Assembly: GCF_007992835.1 (NCBI RefSeq)
Contig: NZ_BKBA01000009.1
Coordinates: 186,001-250,000, forward strand
From: Knoellia locipacati
Lineage (GTDB): Bacteria; Actinomycetota; Actinomycetes; Actinomycetales; Dermatophilaceae
Direction of reading: 5' to 3'
DNA: 64,000 nucleotides
Part shown: piece by piece, positions 9,414 to 22,692 of the stretch
Position numbering within the stretch: the first letter of the stretch is position 1
How the letters are laid out: every line of letters begins with the position of its first letter
Made by a program: the position numbers and the translations under genes
The notes under the pieces: model-generated
The model's database searches: none
Seen by the model: only the letters and a program-made list of their open reading frames with translations
Told to the model about the DNA's origin: nothing

Positions 9414-9760
9414 GCGAGACCACCACGTCGCCGAGCACCGAGCCGTTCGTGCGCGTCTGCTCGCTCGACGAGCTGCCGTCCGTGGGAGCCGCAGCCGCCG
9501 ACATCGGTGGTCGCATCGTCTCGATCGTGCGCACCGCCGACGGCGACGTCCACGCGGTCGACGACACCTGCACCCACGCCAACGTGTCCCTGTCCGAGGG
9601 TGAGCTCGACGGCTGCACCCTCGAGTGCTGGCTGCACGGGTCGCGCTTCGACCTGCGCACCGGTGACCCGTCCGGCCCGCCGGCCACCACCCCCATCGCC
9701 GTCCACACCGTCAAGATCGAGGGTGACGACGTCTACGTCGCCCTGAGCCAGGAGAACTGA
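9410..9760 (+). CDS. Rieske [2Fe-2S] ferredoxin-type protein of the suf operon
   Basis: Small soluble Rieske protein of 116 residues, of the non-heme ferredoxin (NirD/BphF-like) type. The cluster ligands are Cys54 and His56 (CTH), Cys73 and His76 (CWLH). GTG start overlaps the sufD stop. A Rieske gene between sufD and sufC is a known actinobacterial arrangement. Its role is not settled: electron donor for assembly, or a client reporting cluster supply. Confidence 0.9.
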   Translation: MSETTTSPSTEPFVRVCSLDELPSVGAAAADIGGRIVSIVRTADGDVHAVDDTCTHANVSLSEGELDGCTLECWLHGSRFDLRTGDPSGPPATTPIAVHTVKIEGDDVYVALSQEN

Positions 9761-9763
9761 TTC

Positions 9764-11846
<2,083 letters not shown>

Positions 11847-11847
<1 letters not shown>

Positions 11848-12335
11848 TGGACCTCTACCAGGAGCTCATCCTCGAGCACTCGAAGCGCCCCCAGCACGCG
11901 GGTCTGCGCGAGCCGTTCGAGGCCGAGGTGCACCACGTCAACCCGACCTGTGGCGACGAGGTGACGCTGCGGGTGCACATCGAGGACTCAGCCGAGGGGC
12001 CCGTCGTGCGCGACGTCTCCTACGACGCGCTCGGCTGCTCGATCAGCATGGCGTCGGTGTCGATCCTCGCCGAGGAGACCATCGGCCACCCGCTCGCCGA
12101 GGCGCTGCGGACGCACGAGGCCATGAGGGCCATGCTCACCTCCAAGGGTGAGGACCCCGGCGACGAGGAGGTCATCGGCGACGGTGTGGCCCTCAGCGGT
12201 GTCGCCAAGTACCCCGCACGCGTCAAGTGCGCCCTCCTCGGATGGATGGCGTTCACCGATGCGTTGCACCAGAGTGGTCGCGAGACCACGACGCAGCAGA
12301 CCCAGCAGGACCTGCCCGAGGAAGGAACGTCATGA
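11847..12335 (+). CDS. sufU: zinc-dependent sulfurtransferase SufU
   Basis: Accepts persulfide from SufS and hands it to the SufBCD scaffold. 162 residues, of the Gram-positive SufU type. The zinc-site residues are in NPTCGDE (Cys and Asp), LGCSIS and RVKCALLGW. The last 20 or so residues are a Gln/Thr/Glu-rich tail. Start ATG 11847 shares its A with the sufS stop. Confidence 0.94.
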
Positions 12336-12658
12336 GCGAGACCACCGCACAGGCCAACGTGGCCGATGTCGAGGAGGCCATGCGCGACGTCGTCGACCCC
12401 GAGCTCGGGATCAACGTCGTCGACCTGGGCCTCGTCTACGGCATCACCGTCGACGGCCAGAACCACGCCGTCATCGACATGACCCTGACGTCGGCGGCCT
12501 GCCCGCTTACCGACGTCATCGAGGACCAGACCCAGCAGTCGCTCGAGGGCCTCGTGTCCTCGTACCGCGTCAACTGGGTCTGGATGCCGCCGTGGGGCCC
12601 GGACAAGATCACCGACGACGGTCGCGAGCAGCTGCGCGCCCTCGGCTTCAACATCTGA
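12332..12658 (+). CDS. sufT: SufT/MIP18-like (DUF59) metal-sulfur cluster maturation factor
   Basis: 108-residue DUF59 protein of the SufT/PaaD/MIP18 group, which helps deliver Fe-S clusters to client proteins. The motif DPELGINVVDLGLVYG and the conserved cysteine in TSAACPLTD are present, and the domain fills the whole protein. ATG overlaps the sufU stop and follows GAAGGAA. Last suf gene in the operon. Confidence 0.92.
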   Translation: MSETTAQANVADVEEAMRDVVDPELGINVVDLGLVYGITVDGQNHAVIDMTLTSAACPLTDVIEDQTQQSLEGLVSSYRVNWVWMPPWGPDKITDDGREQLRALGFNI

Positions 12659-12659
12659 G

Positions 12660-13184
12660 TTGAGCCGCCTCGTCGAGGTCGCGCCCGAGCGGTACGCCGC
12701 GTGGCGCGAACGCTTCGACGCCTCGAATCCCGACGGCCCCCAGCGGGTCGTCGGGATCTCGCGTCTCGAGGACCGTCACCTCGCCGTCGTGCTCATCCGC
12801 CGCGGCGGGTATGCCGTGGCGCACGTCGACGGGTCCGCCCTCGTGACGCACAAGGTCGGCACCCGACACGTCCAGTCGCGCACGGCGGCGGGCGGCTGGT
12901 CCCAGCAGCGGTTCGCGCGGCGCCGGGGCAACCAGGCCGACGAGCTCGTCCGAGCGGTCGTCGAGCACACCCTGCGGATCGTGCCGGACGGCATACCCAC
13001 GGCCCTCGTCGTCGGTGGGGACAAGACCCTGGTGCGCGAGGTCCTCGACGACCCCCGCCTCGCGCGGCTGCGGGAGCTGCCGCGTCGCGAGTTCCATGAC
13101 ATCGGCGACCCGCGCCGGGCGGTGCTCGACACCGTCGTGCAGCGGGCGCGCGCGGTCGAGGTCCGCATCGACGACGGCCCCTGA
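12660..13184 (+). CDS. acVLRF1-family peptidyl-tRNA hydrolase / release factor
   Basis: Actinobacterial member of the Vms1-like release-factor superfamily (acVLRF1), proposed to cleave peptidyl-tRNA on stalled ribosomes. 174 residues. The diagnostic segment AAGGWSQQRFARRRGNQ with the candidate catalytic Gln is intact. The N-terminus is shorter than in the longer Streptomyces proteins I remember. The start is TTG 12660, directly after the sufT stop, so it may be cotranscribed with suf. No ATG or GTG start gives a complete domain. Confidence 0.82.
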   Translation: MSRLVEVAPERYAAWRERFDASNPDGPQRVVGISRLEDRHLAVVLIRRGGYAVAHVDGSALVTHKVGTRHVQSRTAAGGWSQQRFARRRGNQADELVRAVVEHTLRIVPDGIPTALVVGGDKTLVREVLDDPRLARLRELPRREFHDIGDPRRAVLDTVVQRARAVEVRIDDGP

Positions 13185-13212
13185 CGGTCGCCTCCCGCGT
13201 CATGATGGGCAG

Positions 13213-13572
13213 ATGGCGACGTACACGGTCAACCGCAAGGCGGTGCGGCACTGCCGCGACCTCATCGCGGCCGGCAAGGTCGTGCTCGACAGCGAGTGGG
13301 GGAGGGTCCAGCCGGACACCGACACCCAGAACGCGTTCCTCGAGGAGCACGACTGGAGCGAGTACGCCGCGTGGCACCTCGGGCTGACCGAGGGCGCCAA
13401 CGACGAGACCAAGGCGCGGTACGCCTTCGTCCTCGGCGACTTCGACAAGGTCCACCGCAGTGCGCTCATCGCCTGCGTCTACCGGGCCTCGGAGTGGCGG
13501 CACAAGAAGGTCGAGCTCGCCGCCCACCGGCTGCTCCAGGAGCTCGACAGGAAGTACCCGAAGGGCGAGTGA
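13213..13572 (+). CDS. conserved actinobacterial hypothetical protein
   Basis: 119-residue soluble protein with no catalytic motif that I recognise. It contains a conserved core (EEHDWSEYAAWHLGLTEGA and VYRASEWRHKKVELAAHRLL) that I associate with a family found across actinobacteria. A CATGAT hexamer ends 6 nt before ATG 13213, so it may have its own leaderless promoter. Its 3' end is 3 nt from the convergent cupin gene. Confidence 0.8.
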   Translation: MATYTVNRKAVRHCRDLIAAGKVVLDSEWGRVQPDTDTQNAFLEEHDWSEYAAWHLGLTEGANDETKARYAFVLGDFDKVHRSALIACVYRASEWRHKKVELAAHRLLQELDRKYPKGE

Positions 13573-13575
13573 GGC

Positions 13576-13998
13576 TCAGCCGCGGGGCCGCCCGAGCCTG
13601 AGCTCGTGGCGGAAGCGCCAGACCAGTGAGGCCTTGGCGAGCAGGCCGGGGTCGGTGGCCAGGAAGCGGAACATCTCCTCGGTGCGCTGCGCGGGGGTCA
13701 CCGTCCACCGCGCCCGGCACCGGCTCGGACCGGCGTTCCACATGCCGTGGGCCGTGCGCGGTGGGACGTCGAGCACCTCGCCCGCACCGAGCACCCGACG
13801 GGTGCCGTCGACGAGGACGGTGAGCTCGCCCTCGAGCACCTCGAAGTGCTCGTGCTGCGACGGGTGCCAGTGGGTCGGCGGGGGGTCACCCGGGGTCCAG
13901 GTGCACTCGAGCTCGAGGGCCGCGGGGTCGGACGACAGGACGGTCAGCGTCTGGCGCGGACCGAGCCGGATCGTCTCCGGGTTCCCCGCCACGCTCAT
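13576..13998 (-). CDS. cupin-domain protein
   Basis: 140-residue single-cupin protein. The first motif, HWHPSQHEHFEVLEGELTV, supplies the usual His/His/Glu metal ligands; the second, PPRTAHGMWNAG, supplies the last His. A C-terminal stretch with Arg/Phe-rich sequence follows. The substrate is unknown. It starts 4 nt after the stop of the upstream zinc metallopeptidase gene, so the two form an operon. Confidence 0.85.
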   Translation of the reverse strand: MSVAGNPETIRLGPRQTLTVLSSDPAALELECTWTPGDPPPTHWHPSQHEHFEVLEGELTVLVDGTRRVLGAGEVLDVPPRTAHGMWNAGPSRCRARWTVTPAQRTEEMFRFLATDPGLLAKASLVWRFRHELRLGRPRG

Positions 13999-14002
13999 GG
14001 CC

Positions 14003-14911
14003 TCAGCTGACCGTGTCGACGTTGAAGGTGTTGCACTGGTTGAGGTCGCCCTTGGTGTAGCCCTGGAGGAACCAGCGCTGGCGTGCCTCGGCGCTGCCGT
14101 GCGTCCACGACTCGGGGTTGACCTGGCCCTGGGTCTTCTGCTGGATGCGGTCGTCACCGACCGCCGCGGCCGCCGACAGGGCGCTCTTGGTGTCGGCCTC
14201 GGTGAGCTCCTTGAGGTAGGGCTTGCCGTCGGGGCCGTTGGTCGTGGACGCGTGCTTGGCCCAGACGCCGGCGAGGCAGTCCGCCATGAGCTCGATGCGG
14301 ACACCGCCGCTGTTGGGGCCCTGGGGGTCCTGCTGGGCCCGCCCCAGCAGGCCGAGCTGGTCCTGGAGGGCGTGGCCGTACTCGTGGGCCACGACGTACT
14401 CCTGGGCGAGCGCGCCGTCGTCGGCACCGAACTGGTCGGTGAGGATCTGGAAGAAGTCGGCGTCGATGTAGACGCGCTGGTCGAGGGGGCAGTAGAAGGG
14501 ACCCACCTGGTTGCTCGCGGTGCCGCACTGCGACTGGGTCGAGCCGGTGTAGATGCGGGTCTTCGTGGGCTGCCACTGCTTCTGGTAGCGGGGGAGCTCT
14601 GCGGTCCAGAAGGCCTGGACCGAGTTCACGGTCCCGATGACCCGGCACTGGGCGTCCTTGTTGGCGTCGGCACCGGTCTTGCACTTGTCGAACTCGGTGC
14701 CGCTTCCGCTCGTGCCGTCGACCTGCTGGTCGCTCGTGCCGCCACCGCCACCCGTGGGGAGGTCGGAGGGGTTGATGCCGAAGATCAGCGCGATGACGAG
14801 CATGATGATGCCGCCGATGCCACCGCCGACGACCATGCCACCGGGGGCGCCGCCGCTGCCGCCGGACTCCACCTGCGAGGTGTCCAGCCCGACGTCGTCG
14901 TTGAAGCTCAT
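14003..14911 (-). CDS. putative neutral zinc metallopeptidase (YpfJ family)
   Basis: Membrane-anchored metallopeptidase-like protein, 302 residues. Cytoplasmic Gly-rich N-terminus, one transmembrane segment (about 40-60, GGIGGIIMLVIALIFGI), then an extracytoplasmic domain with the zinc motif HEYGH and four or more cysteines for disulfides. Matches the YpfJ/KPN_02809 family by motif and layout. Start ATG 14911 is preceded by GGGAGG. The function of this family is not established. Confidence 0.88.
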   Translation of the reverse strand: MSFNDDVGLDTSQVESGGSGGAPGGMVVGGGIGGIIMLVIALIFGINPSDLPTGGGGGTSDQQVDGTSGSGTEFDKCKTGADANKDAQCRVIGTVNSVQAFWTAELPRYQKQWQPTKTRIYTGSTQSQCGTASNQVGPFYCPLDQRVYIDADFFQILTDQFGADDGALAQEYVVAHEYGHALQDQLGLLGRAQQDPQGPNSGGVRIELMADCLAGVWAKHASTTNGPDGKPYLKELTEADTKSALSAAAAVGDDRIQQKTQGQVNPESWTHGSAEARQRWFLQGYTKGDLNQCNTFNVDTVS

Positions 14912-15061
14912 CCATGGCCTCCCAGATGTGGCGTTTTCCGTGCGGAGCACGGCGCACCTAGACTAAACGCCGAACGGCCCGCGATGCGGAAGCGGTGCGC
15001 CACCACTCTTCGGTCCGCCCCCACCGCCCGCACCACCCGAAACCTCCACGAAGGACTCCTG

Positions 15062-16660
<1,599 letters not shown>

Positions 16661-16674
16661 GAGGCTGCGGGGCA

Positions 16675-16700
16675 CGGGCGGAATCGACCACGGTCGCCCG
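16675..16700 (+). terminator. possible terminator after ABC-F gene
   Basis: CGGGCG...CGCCCG with an inner CGACC-AC-GGTCG hairpin, 15 nt after the ABC-F stop. The two stems share bases, so only one forms at a time; weaker than other terminators here. Confidence 0.4.
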
Positions 16701-16708
16701 CGGTTTGA

Positions 16709-16726
16709 CCTCACGTGCACGTGAGG
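16709..16726 (+). promoter_or_regulatory. 18-bp perfect palindrome upstream of ABC exporter
   Basis: CCTCACGTGCACGTGAGG is a perfect palindrome centred 57 nt before the exporter start codon and directly after a -35-like TTGACC (16705-16710). Its size and position suit a TetR-family repressor operator. No regulator gene is adjacent. Confidence 0.55.
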
Positions 16727-16773
16727 GTCGAGGATCAGCAGATGGCAGGGACCAGGGCGACGAAGGTGACGGC

Positions 16774-18660
16774 ATGAGCATGGCAGGCTGGCAGGCGATC
16801 CACAGCCTGAGCAAGGACGCGAGCGTCCGCTCCAAGGAGCTCGCTCCGGGCACCGCCCGACGGGTCTTCTCGTACGCACAGCCCTACCGCGGGCTCATCG
16901 GCGCCTTCCTCGCCCTCGTCGTCGTCGACGCGATCCTCGTCGTCGCCGCCCCCCTGCTCCTCAAGAGCCTCATCGACGACGGGATCTATCCCAAGGACTC
17001 GGGGCTCGTCGTCCGGCTCTCGCTGCTCGTCGCCGCGATCGCGGTCGTCAGCGCACTCGTGACGCTCGTGTCGCGCTGGCTCTCCTCGAGGATCGGTGAG
17101 GGCCTCATCGTCGACCTGCGCACGCAGGTGTTCGCGCACGTCATGCGCCAGCCGATCGCGTTCTTCACCCGGGCGCAGACCGGGGCCCTGGTCTCACGCC
17201 TCAACAACGACGTCATCGGCGCGCAGCAGGCCTTCACGTCGGTGCTGTCGAGCGTCGTGAGCAACGCCGTCTCGCTCGTCCTCATCATCGGGGCCATGCT
17301 CGTCCTGTCGTGGCAGCTGACCATCGCCTCCCTCGTCCTCGTCCCGCTGTTCCTCATCCCCGCCCGGAGCATGGGCAAGCGGCTCGCGGGCCTGGCCCAC
17401 GAGCAGATGGGTCTCAACGCCGACCTCGGCACCCGGATGACCGAGCGGTTCAACGTCGCGGGCGCCCTGCTCGTCAAGATCTACGGCACGCCCGAGGTCG
17501 AGGACCGCGAGTACTCGCAGCGGGCCTCCCGCGTGCGCGACATCGGCGTGCGGATCGCGGTCAACCGGTCGGTGTTCATCGTCGGGCTCACCCTCGTGGC
17601 GGCCCTCGCGACGGCGCTCGTCTACGGGTTCGGCGGCCTCATGGCCGTCGACGGCAGCCTCACCGTCGGCACGCTCCTCGCCCTCACCGCCCTCCTGGCG
17701 CGCCTCTACGGCCCGCTCACGACCATCTCCAACGCGCGCGTCGACGTCATGACCGCCCTCGTGTCGTTCGAGCGGGTCTTCGAGGTCCTCGACCTCAAGC
17801 CGCTCGTGGCCGAGGCGCCGGACGCCGTGCCCGTGCCGGCGGGCCCCGTCCGGGTGGACCTCGACCACGTGGGGTTCGCCTACCCGGCCGCCGACGAGGT
17901 GTCCCTCAGCTCGCTCGAGTCCACGGCGACCGGAGACCGCGAGGCGGGCTCGGTCGTCCTGACCGACATCGACGCCACGATCGAGCCCGGCCAGCTCGTC
18001 GCCCTCGTGGGACCCAGCGGTGCCGGCAAGTCCACCCTCACCTCGCTCGTGGCCCGGCTCTACGACCCGACGAGCGGAGCCGTGCGGATCAACGGCGCCG
18101 ACCTGCGCACCGTCACCCTCGAGTCGCTGCGCGACACCGTGAGCGTCGTGACCCAGGAGGCGCACCTCTTCCACGACACGATCCGGGCCAACCTCATGTA
18201 TGCCGCGCCCGCGGCCACCGATGCCGACATCGAGGCGGCGCTGCGCGCCGCGCGCGTCTGGAGCCTCGTCGAACGCCTCCCCGCCGGGCTCGACACCGTG
18301 GTCGGTGACCGGGGACACCGCCTCAGCGGGGGAGAGAAGCAGCGCATCGCCATCGCGCGGCTGCTCCTCAAGGGACCCCGGCTCGTCGTGCTCGACGAGG
18401 CCACCGCCCACCTCGACAGCGAGAGCGAGGTCGCCGTCCAGCGCGCCCTCGACGCGGCCCTCGAGGGGCGCACCGCCCTCGTCATCGCCCACCGGCTCTC
18501 GACGGTCCGGCACGCGGACGTCATCCTCGTCCTCGAGGGTGGCCGCATCGTCGAGCGCGGCACGCACGCCGAGCTGCTCGCCGCACGGGGTCTGTACTCC
18601 GACCTCTACACGACGCAGTTCGCCGACGACGTCGGCGTGGGTCCCGCGCCCACCGCCTGA
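16774..18660 (+). CDS. ABC exporter, fused membrane and ATPase domains
   Basis: Half-size ABC exporter (628 residues): six-helix membrane domain about 30-340, nucleotide-binding domain about 365-610. Walker A GPSGAGKST, Q-loop TQEAHLF, signature LSGGEKQR, Walker B LVVLDEAT and H-loop AHR are intact, so a homodimer could be active. The nucleotide domain has an insertion around VSLSSLESTATGDREAG after the A-loop region. The start ATG 16774 follows GAAGG; the upstream in-frame ATG 16705-type starts lie in the operator region. Probably a lipid or drug exporter controlled through the palindrome upstream. Confidence 0.88.
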   Translation: MSMAGWQAIHSLSKDASVRSKELAPGTARRVFSYAQPYRGLIGAFLALVVVDAILVVAAPLLLKSLIDDGIYPKDSGLVVRLSLLVAAIAVVSALVTLVSRWLSSRIGEGLIVDLRTQVFAHVMRQPIAFFTRAQTGALVSRLNNDVIGAQQAFTSVLSSVVSNAVSLVLIIGAMLVLSWQLTIASLVLVPLFLIPARSMGKRLAGLAHEQMGLNADLGTRMTERFNVAGALLVKIYGTPEVEDREYSQRASRVRDIGVRIAVNRSVFIVGLTLVAALATALVYGFGGLMAVDGSLTVGTLLALTALLARLYGPLTTISNARVDVMTALVSFERVFEVLDLKPLVAEAPDAVPVPAGPVRVDLDHVGFAYPAADEVSLSSLESTATGDREAGSVVLTDIDATIEPGQLVALVGPSGAGKSTLTSLVARLYDPTSGAVRINGADLRTVTLESLRDTVSVVTQEAHLFHDTIRANLMYAAPAATDADIEAALRAARVWSLVERLPAGLDTVVGDRGHRLSGGEKQRIAIARLLLKGPRLVVLDEATAHLDSESEVAVQRALDAALEGRTALVIAHRLSTVRHADVILVLEGGRIVERGTHAELLAARGLYSDLYTTQFADDVGVGPAPTA

Positions 18661-18678
18661 GGCCGTCGGGGCCTCACT

Positions 18679-18695
18679 CGCCCGCGCTGCGGGCG
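18679..18695. terminator. bidirectional terminator, ABC exporter / SURF1
   Basis: CGCCCGC-GCT-GCGGGCG, a 7-bp stem with a 3-nt loop between convergent genes. Confidence 0.6.
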
Positions 18696-18720
18696 TGGGC
18701 GCGGGTGGGGGCTGCGGACG

Positions 18721-19515
18721 TCAGTAGTCCTCCTCGTCCCAGATCCGGACCTTCTTGGGCTTGAGGGGGCGGTCGGGGTCCTCGTCGCGCAGCTCGCGCC
18801 TGATGCCGAGCCAGATGAGGAGCAGGCCCACGGGCATCGACATCCACCACTGGAACGCGTAGGCCTGGTGCGGTCCCAGGCTCCGGTCGGGGTCCGCGAG
18901 CCGGTCCGGACGGGGTGCCGCGGTCCCGTCGGGGGTCCGCTCCGTGTCGAGCACGACGTAGCCGTCGAGGACGTCGCGGCCCCAGGCCTGCTCGACGTCG
19001 GGGAGGCTGATGCTCGCGACCTGCCCTGTTGGCAGGGTCTTGTCCTGCGTGGTCTCGAGCGGGCGGACCCAGCCGACGACCGTGACCTCACCCGCCGGCG
19101 GCTGCGGCACGTCGGGGACGACCGCGGCCCCGCGCTCCGAGTTCGCGACCCAGCCCCGGTCGACGACGACGGTGCGTCCGTCGGCGAGCTCGAGCGGGGC
19201 GAGCACCTCGTAGCCGAAGACGCTGTTGTTGGGCCGGTTGCGCACGAGCAGCTGCGACCCGGCATACGTGCCGGTCGCGCTGACCCTGGTCCAGTCGTCG
19301 GCGGCCCGGTCCACGGGCCGGTCGCTCAGGACGTCCGTGAGCGGCACGGGGTCGGCGCGGTAGTGCGCGTCGAGGAGTGCGTTGCGCTCGACCTTGAACT
19401 CGTGCCGGCCGTACTGCCAGTGACCGAGGTGGTAGGCCCCGACGGCATACAGGACCGCGATGGCGAGAGCCCCCAGCCAGCGAGGGGTGAGGAGTCGCCG
19501 GAACACGCGTGTCAC
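18721..19515 (-). CDS. SURF1-family cytochrome oxidase biogenesis protein
   Basis: Membrane protein that supports assembly of aa3-type cytochrome c oxidase. 264 residues: an N-terminal transmembrane helix (about 12-30), a large external domain with GTY and a VDRGWV motif typical of SURF1, and a second helix (MPVGLLLIWLGI) near residue 225. The start is GTG 19515, 23 bp from the divergent moaA start. GGCCTAGGGT between them carries the moaA -10 box and possibly the SURF1 one. Confidence 0.88.
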   Translation of the reverse strand: MTRVFRRLLTPRWLGALAIAVLYAVGAYHLGHWQYGRHEFKVERNALLDAHYRADPVPLTDVLSDRPVDRAADDWTRVSATGTYAGSQLLVRNRPNNSVFGYEVLAPLELADGRTVVVDRGWVANSERGAAVVPDVPQPPAGEVTVVGWVRPLETTQDKTLPTGQVASISLPDVEQAWGRDVLDGYVVLDTERTPDGTAAPRPDRLADPDRSLGPHQAYAFQWWMSMPVGLLLIWLGIRRELRDEDPDRPLKPKKVRIWDEEDY

Positions 19516-19526
19516 GCTACCCGGCC

Positions 19527-19532
19527 TAGGGT
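19527..19532 (+). promoter_or_regulatory. leaderless promoter -10 of moaA (TAGGGT)
   Basis: TAGGGT ends exactly 6 nt before ATG 19539, placing the predicted +1 on the A of the start codon. Confidence 0.6.
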
Positions 19533-19538
19533 GGGGTC

Positions 19539-20549
19539 ATGTCCGCCACCCTGCCCACCGCCCAGCTCGCCGACCGCCACGGTCGCGTGGCGCGCGACCT
19601 CAGGGTCTCGGTGACCGACCGCTGCAACCTGCGCTGCCGCTACTGCATGCCAGCCGAGGGGCTGCCGTGGCTGGCCAAGCCCGAGATGCTCACCGATGAC
19701 GAGCTCGTGCGGCTCGTCTCGATCTTCGTGGCCCTGGGCGTCCAGCAGGTCCGACTCACCGGCGGAGAGCCGCTTCTGCGACGTTCGCTGACGGACGTCG
19801 TGGGGCGCATCGCGAGCCTGGAGCCCCGGCCCCGGATCGCGATGACGACCAACGGGATCGGTCTCGACCGTCTCGCAGCGCCGCTCGCGGCCGCGGGTCT
19901 GGACCGGGTCAACGTCAGTCTCGACACGGTCGACCCCGCGGAGTTCGCCGATCTCACCCGCCGTGACCGCCTGCACGACGTGGAGGCAGGGATGGCCGCG
20001 GCCCGTGAGGCGGGCCTCACGCCGGTCAAGGTCAACGCCGTGGCCATGCGCGGGATCAACGACCACTCGGTGGCCGACCTGCTCGCGTGGTGCCTCGAGC
20101 GCGGCTACGAGCTGAGGTTCATCGAGCAGATGCCCCTCGACGCCCAGCACGGCTGGGATGCCTCGAGCATGATCTCGGCCGACGAGATCCGCGAGCGGCT
20201 GTCCGAGCGGTTCGCGATCACGCCGTTGCCCGCCGCAGACCGGGGGAGTGCCCCGGCCGAGCGCTTCCTCGTCGACGGGGGCCCCGCGACGGTGGGGATC
20301 ATCGCGAGCGTCACCGCGCCGTTCTGCGGGGCCTGCGACCGCACGAGGCTCACGGCGGACGGCCAGGTCCGCAACTGCCTGTTCTCGCAGCGCGAGACCG
20401 ATCTGCGCGGGCCGATGCGCGACGGGGCGAGCGACGACGAGCTCGCGGACCTCATCACCGGCGAGATGTGGCGCAAGGCCAAGGGGCACGGGATCGGCAG
20501 CGCCGACTTCGTCCAGCCGCTGCGCCCGATGAGTGCGATCGGCGGCTGA
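19539..20549 (+). CDS. moaA: GTP 3',8-cyclase MoaA
   Basis: Radical-SAM enzyme for the first step of molybdenum cofactor synthesis. 336 residues. Cys29, Cys33 and Cys36 (CX3CX2C) bind the SAM cluster. The second cluster's cysteines are in FCGACDRTRLTADGQVRNC. LTGGEPLLR is the SAM-binding motif, and the C-terminus ends in the essential Gly-Gly. No other moa genes are near. Leaderless start (see promoter). Confidence 0.95.
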   Translation: MSATLPTAQLADRHGRVARDLRVSVTDRCNLRCRYCMPAEGLPWLAKPEMLTDDELVRLVSIFVALGVQQVRLTGGEPLLRRSLTDVVGRIASLEPRPRIAMTTNGIGLDRLAAPLAAAGLDRVNVSLDTVDPAEFADLTRRDRLHDVEAGMAAAREAGLTPVKVNAVAMRGINDHSVADLLAWCLERGYELRFIEQMPLDAQHGWDASSMISADEIRERLSERFAITPLPAADRGSAPAERFLVDGGPATVGIIASVTAPFCGACDRTRLTADGQVRNCLFSQRETDLRGPMRDGASDDELADLITGEMWRKAKGHGIGSADFVQPLRPMSAIGG

Positions 20550-20560
20550 CCGGGGGTCGG

Positions 20561-20567
<7 letters not shown>
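20543..20567. terminator. terminator containing both stop codons, moaA / 20561 gene
   Basis: CGGCTGACC / GGTCAGCCG, a perfect 9-bp stem with a 7-nt loop. Each arm contains the stop codon of one of the two convergent genes. Confidence 0.65.
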
Positions 20568-21867
<1,300 letters not shown>

Positions 21868-21907
21868 GCTCCTCCCACACCACCCACCCCACAGGAGAAC
21901 AAGACCG

Positions 21908-22666
21908 ATGCTGCTCGAGGGCAAGAAGCTGCTCATCACCGGAGTCCTCATGGACTCCTCGATCGCCTTCCACGTCGCCAAGCTGGCGCAGGAGCAGGGC
22001 GCCGAGGTCGTGCTCACGTCCTTCGGCCGGACGATGAAGATCACGTCGACGATCGCCAAGCGCCTGCCCACCACGCCGCCGGTCGTCGAGCTCGACGTCA
22101 CCGACACCGAGCACCTCGACACCCTCGCCACCCGGCTGGGTGAGCACGTGGACCACCTCGACGGGGTGCTGCACTCCATCGGGTTCGCGCCGCAGGGTGC
22201 CTTCAACTTCCTCGAGGGGACGTTCGAGGACGTCTCCACCGCGATGCACGCCTCGGCCTACTCGCTCAAGTCGCTGGCCGTGGCGGCGCTCCCGCTCATG
22301 ACGCCCGGCTCGGCGGTCGTCGGCCTCACCTTCGACGCCAAGTTCGCCTGGCCGGTCTACGACTGGATGGGTGTCGCGAAGGCCGCCTTCGAGTCGACCA
22401 ACCGCTACCTCGCCCGTGACCTCGGCCCCAAGGGCGTGCGCTGCAACCTCGTCGCGGCAGGCCCGATCCGCACCACCGCCGCGAAGTCGATCCCGGGGTT
22501 CCAGACCTTCGAGGACTCGTGGGACGAGCGCGCCCCGCTCGGCTGGGACGTCAACGACGCGGTGCCGGCCGCCAAGGCCTGCGCCGCCCTGCTCTCCGAC
22601 TGGTTCCCGGCGACGACGGGCGAGATCGTCCACGTCGACGGCGGCGTCCACGCGATGGGGATCTGA
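21908..22666 (+). CDS. fabI: enoyl-ACP reductase FabI (InhA-like)
   Basis: NADH-dependent enoyl-ACP reductase completing fatty-acid elongation, 252 residues. The N-terminal DSSIAFHVAKLAQEQGA closely resembles mycobacterial InhA. The catalytic Tyr-X6-Lys is YDWMGVAK, and LVAAGPIRT is the conserved cofactor/substrate loop. Start ATG 21908 has AGGAG upstream (CAGGAGAACAAGACC). Confidence 0.94.
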   Translation: MLLEGKKLLITGVLMDSSIAFHVAKLAQEQGAEVVLTSFGRTMKITSTIAKRLPTTPPVVELDVTDTEHLDTLATRLGEHVDHLDGVLHSIGFAPQGAFNFLEGTFEDVSTAMHASAYSLKSLAVAALPLMTPGSAVVGLTFDAKFAWPVYDWMGVAKAAFESTNRYLARDLGPKGVRCNLVAAGPIRTTAAKSIPGFQTFEDSWDERAPLGWDVNDAVPAAKACAALLSDWFPATTGEIVHVDGGVHAMGI

Positions 22667-22680
22667 CCCCCTCGCACAAC

Positions 22681-22686
22681 TAGGCT
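22681..22686 (+). promoter_or_regulatory. leaderless promoter -10 of Mur ligase-TPR gene (TAGGCT)
   Basis: TAGGCT ends exactly 6 nt before GTG 22693. Confidence 0.6.
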
Positions 22687-22692
22687 CGCCGG

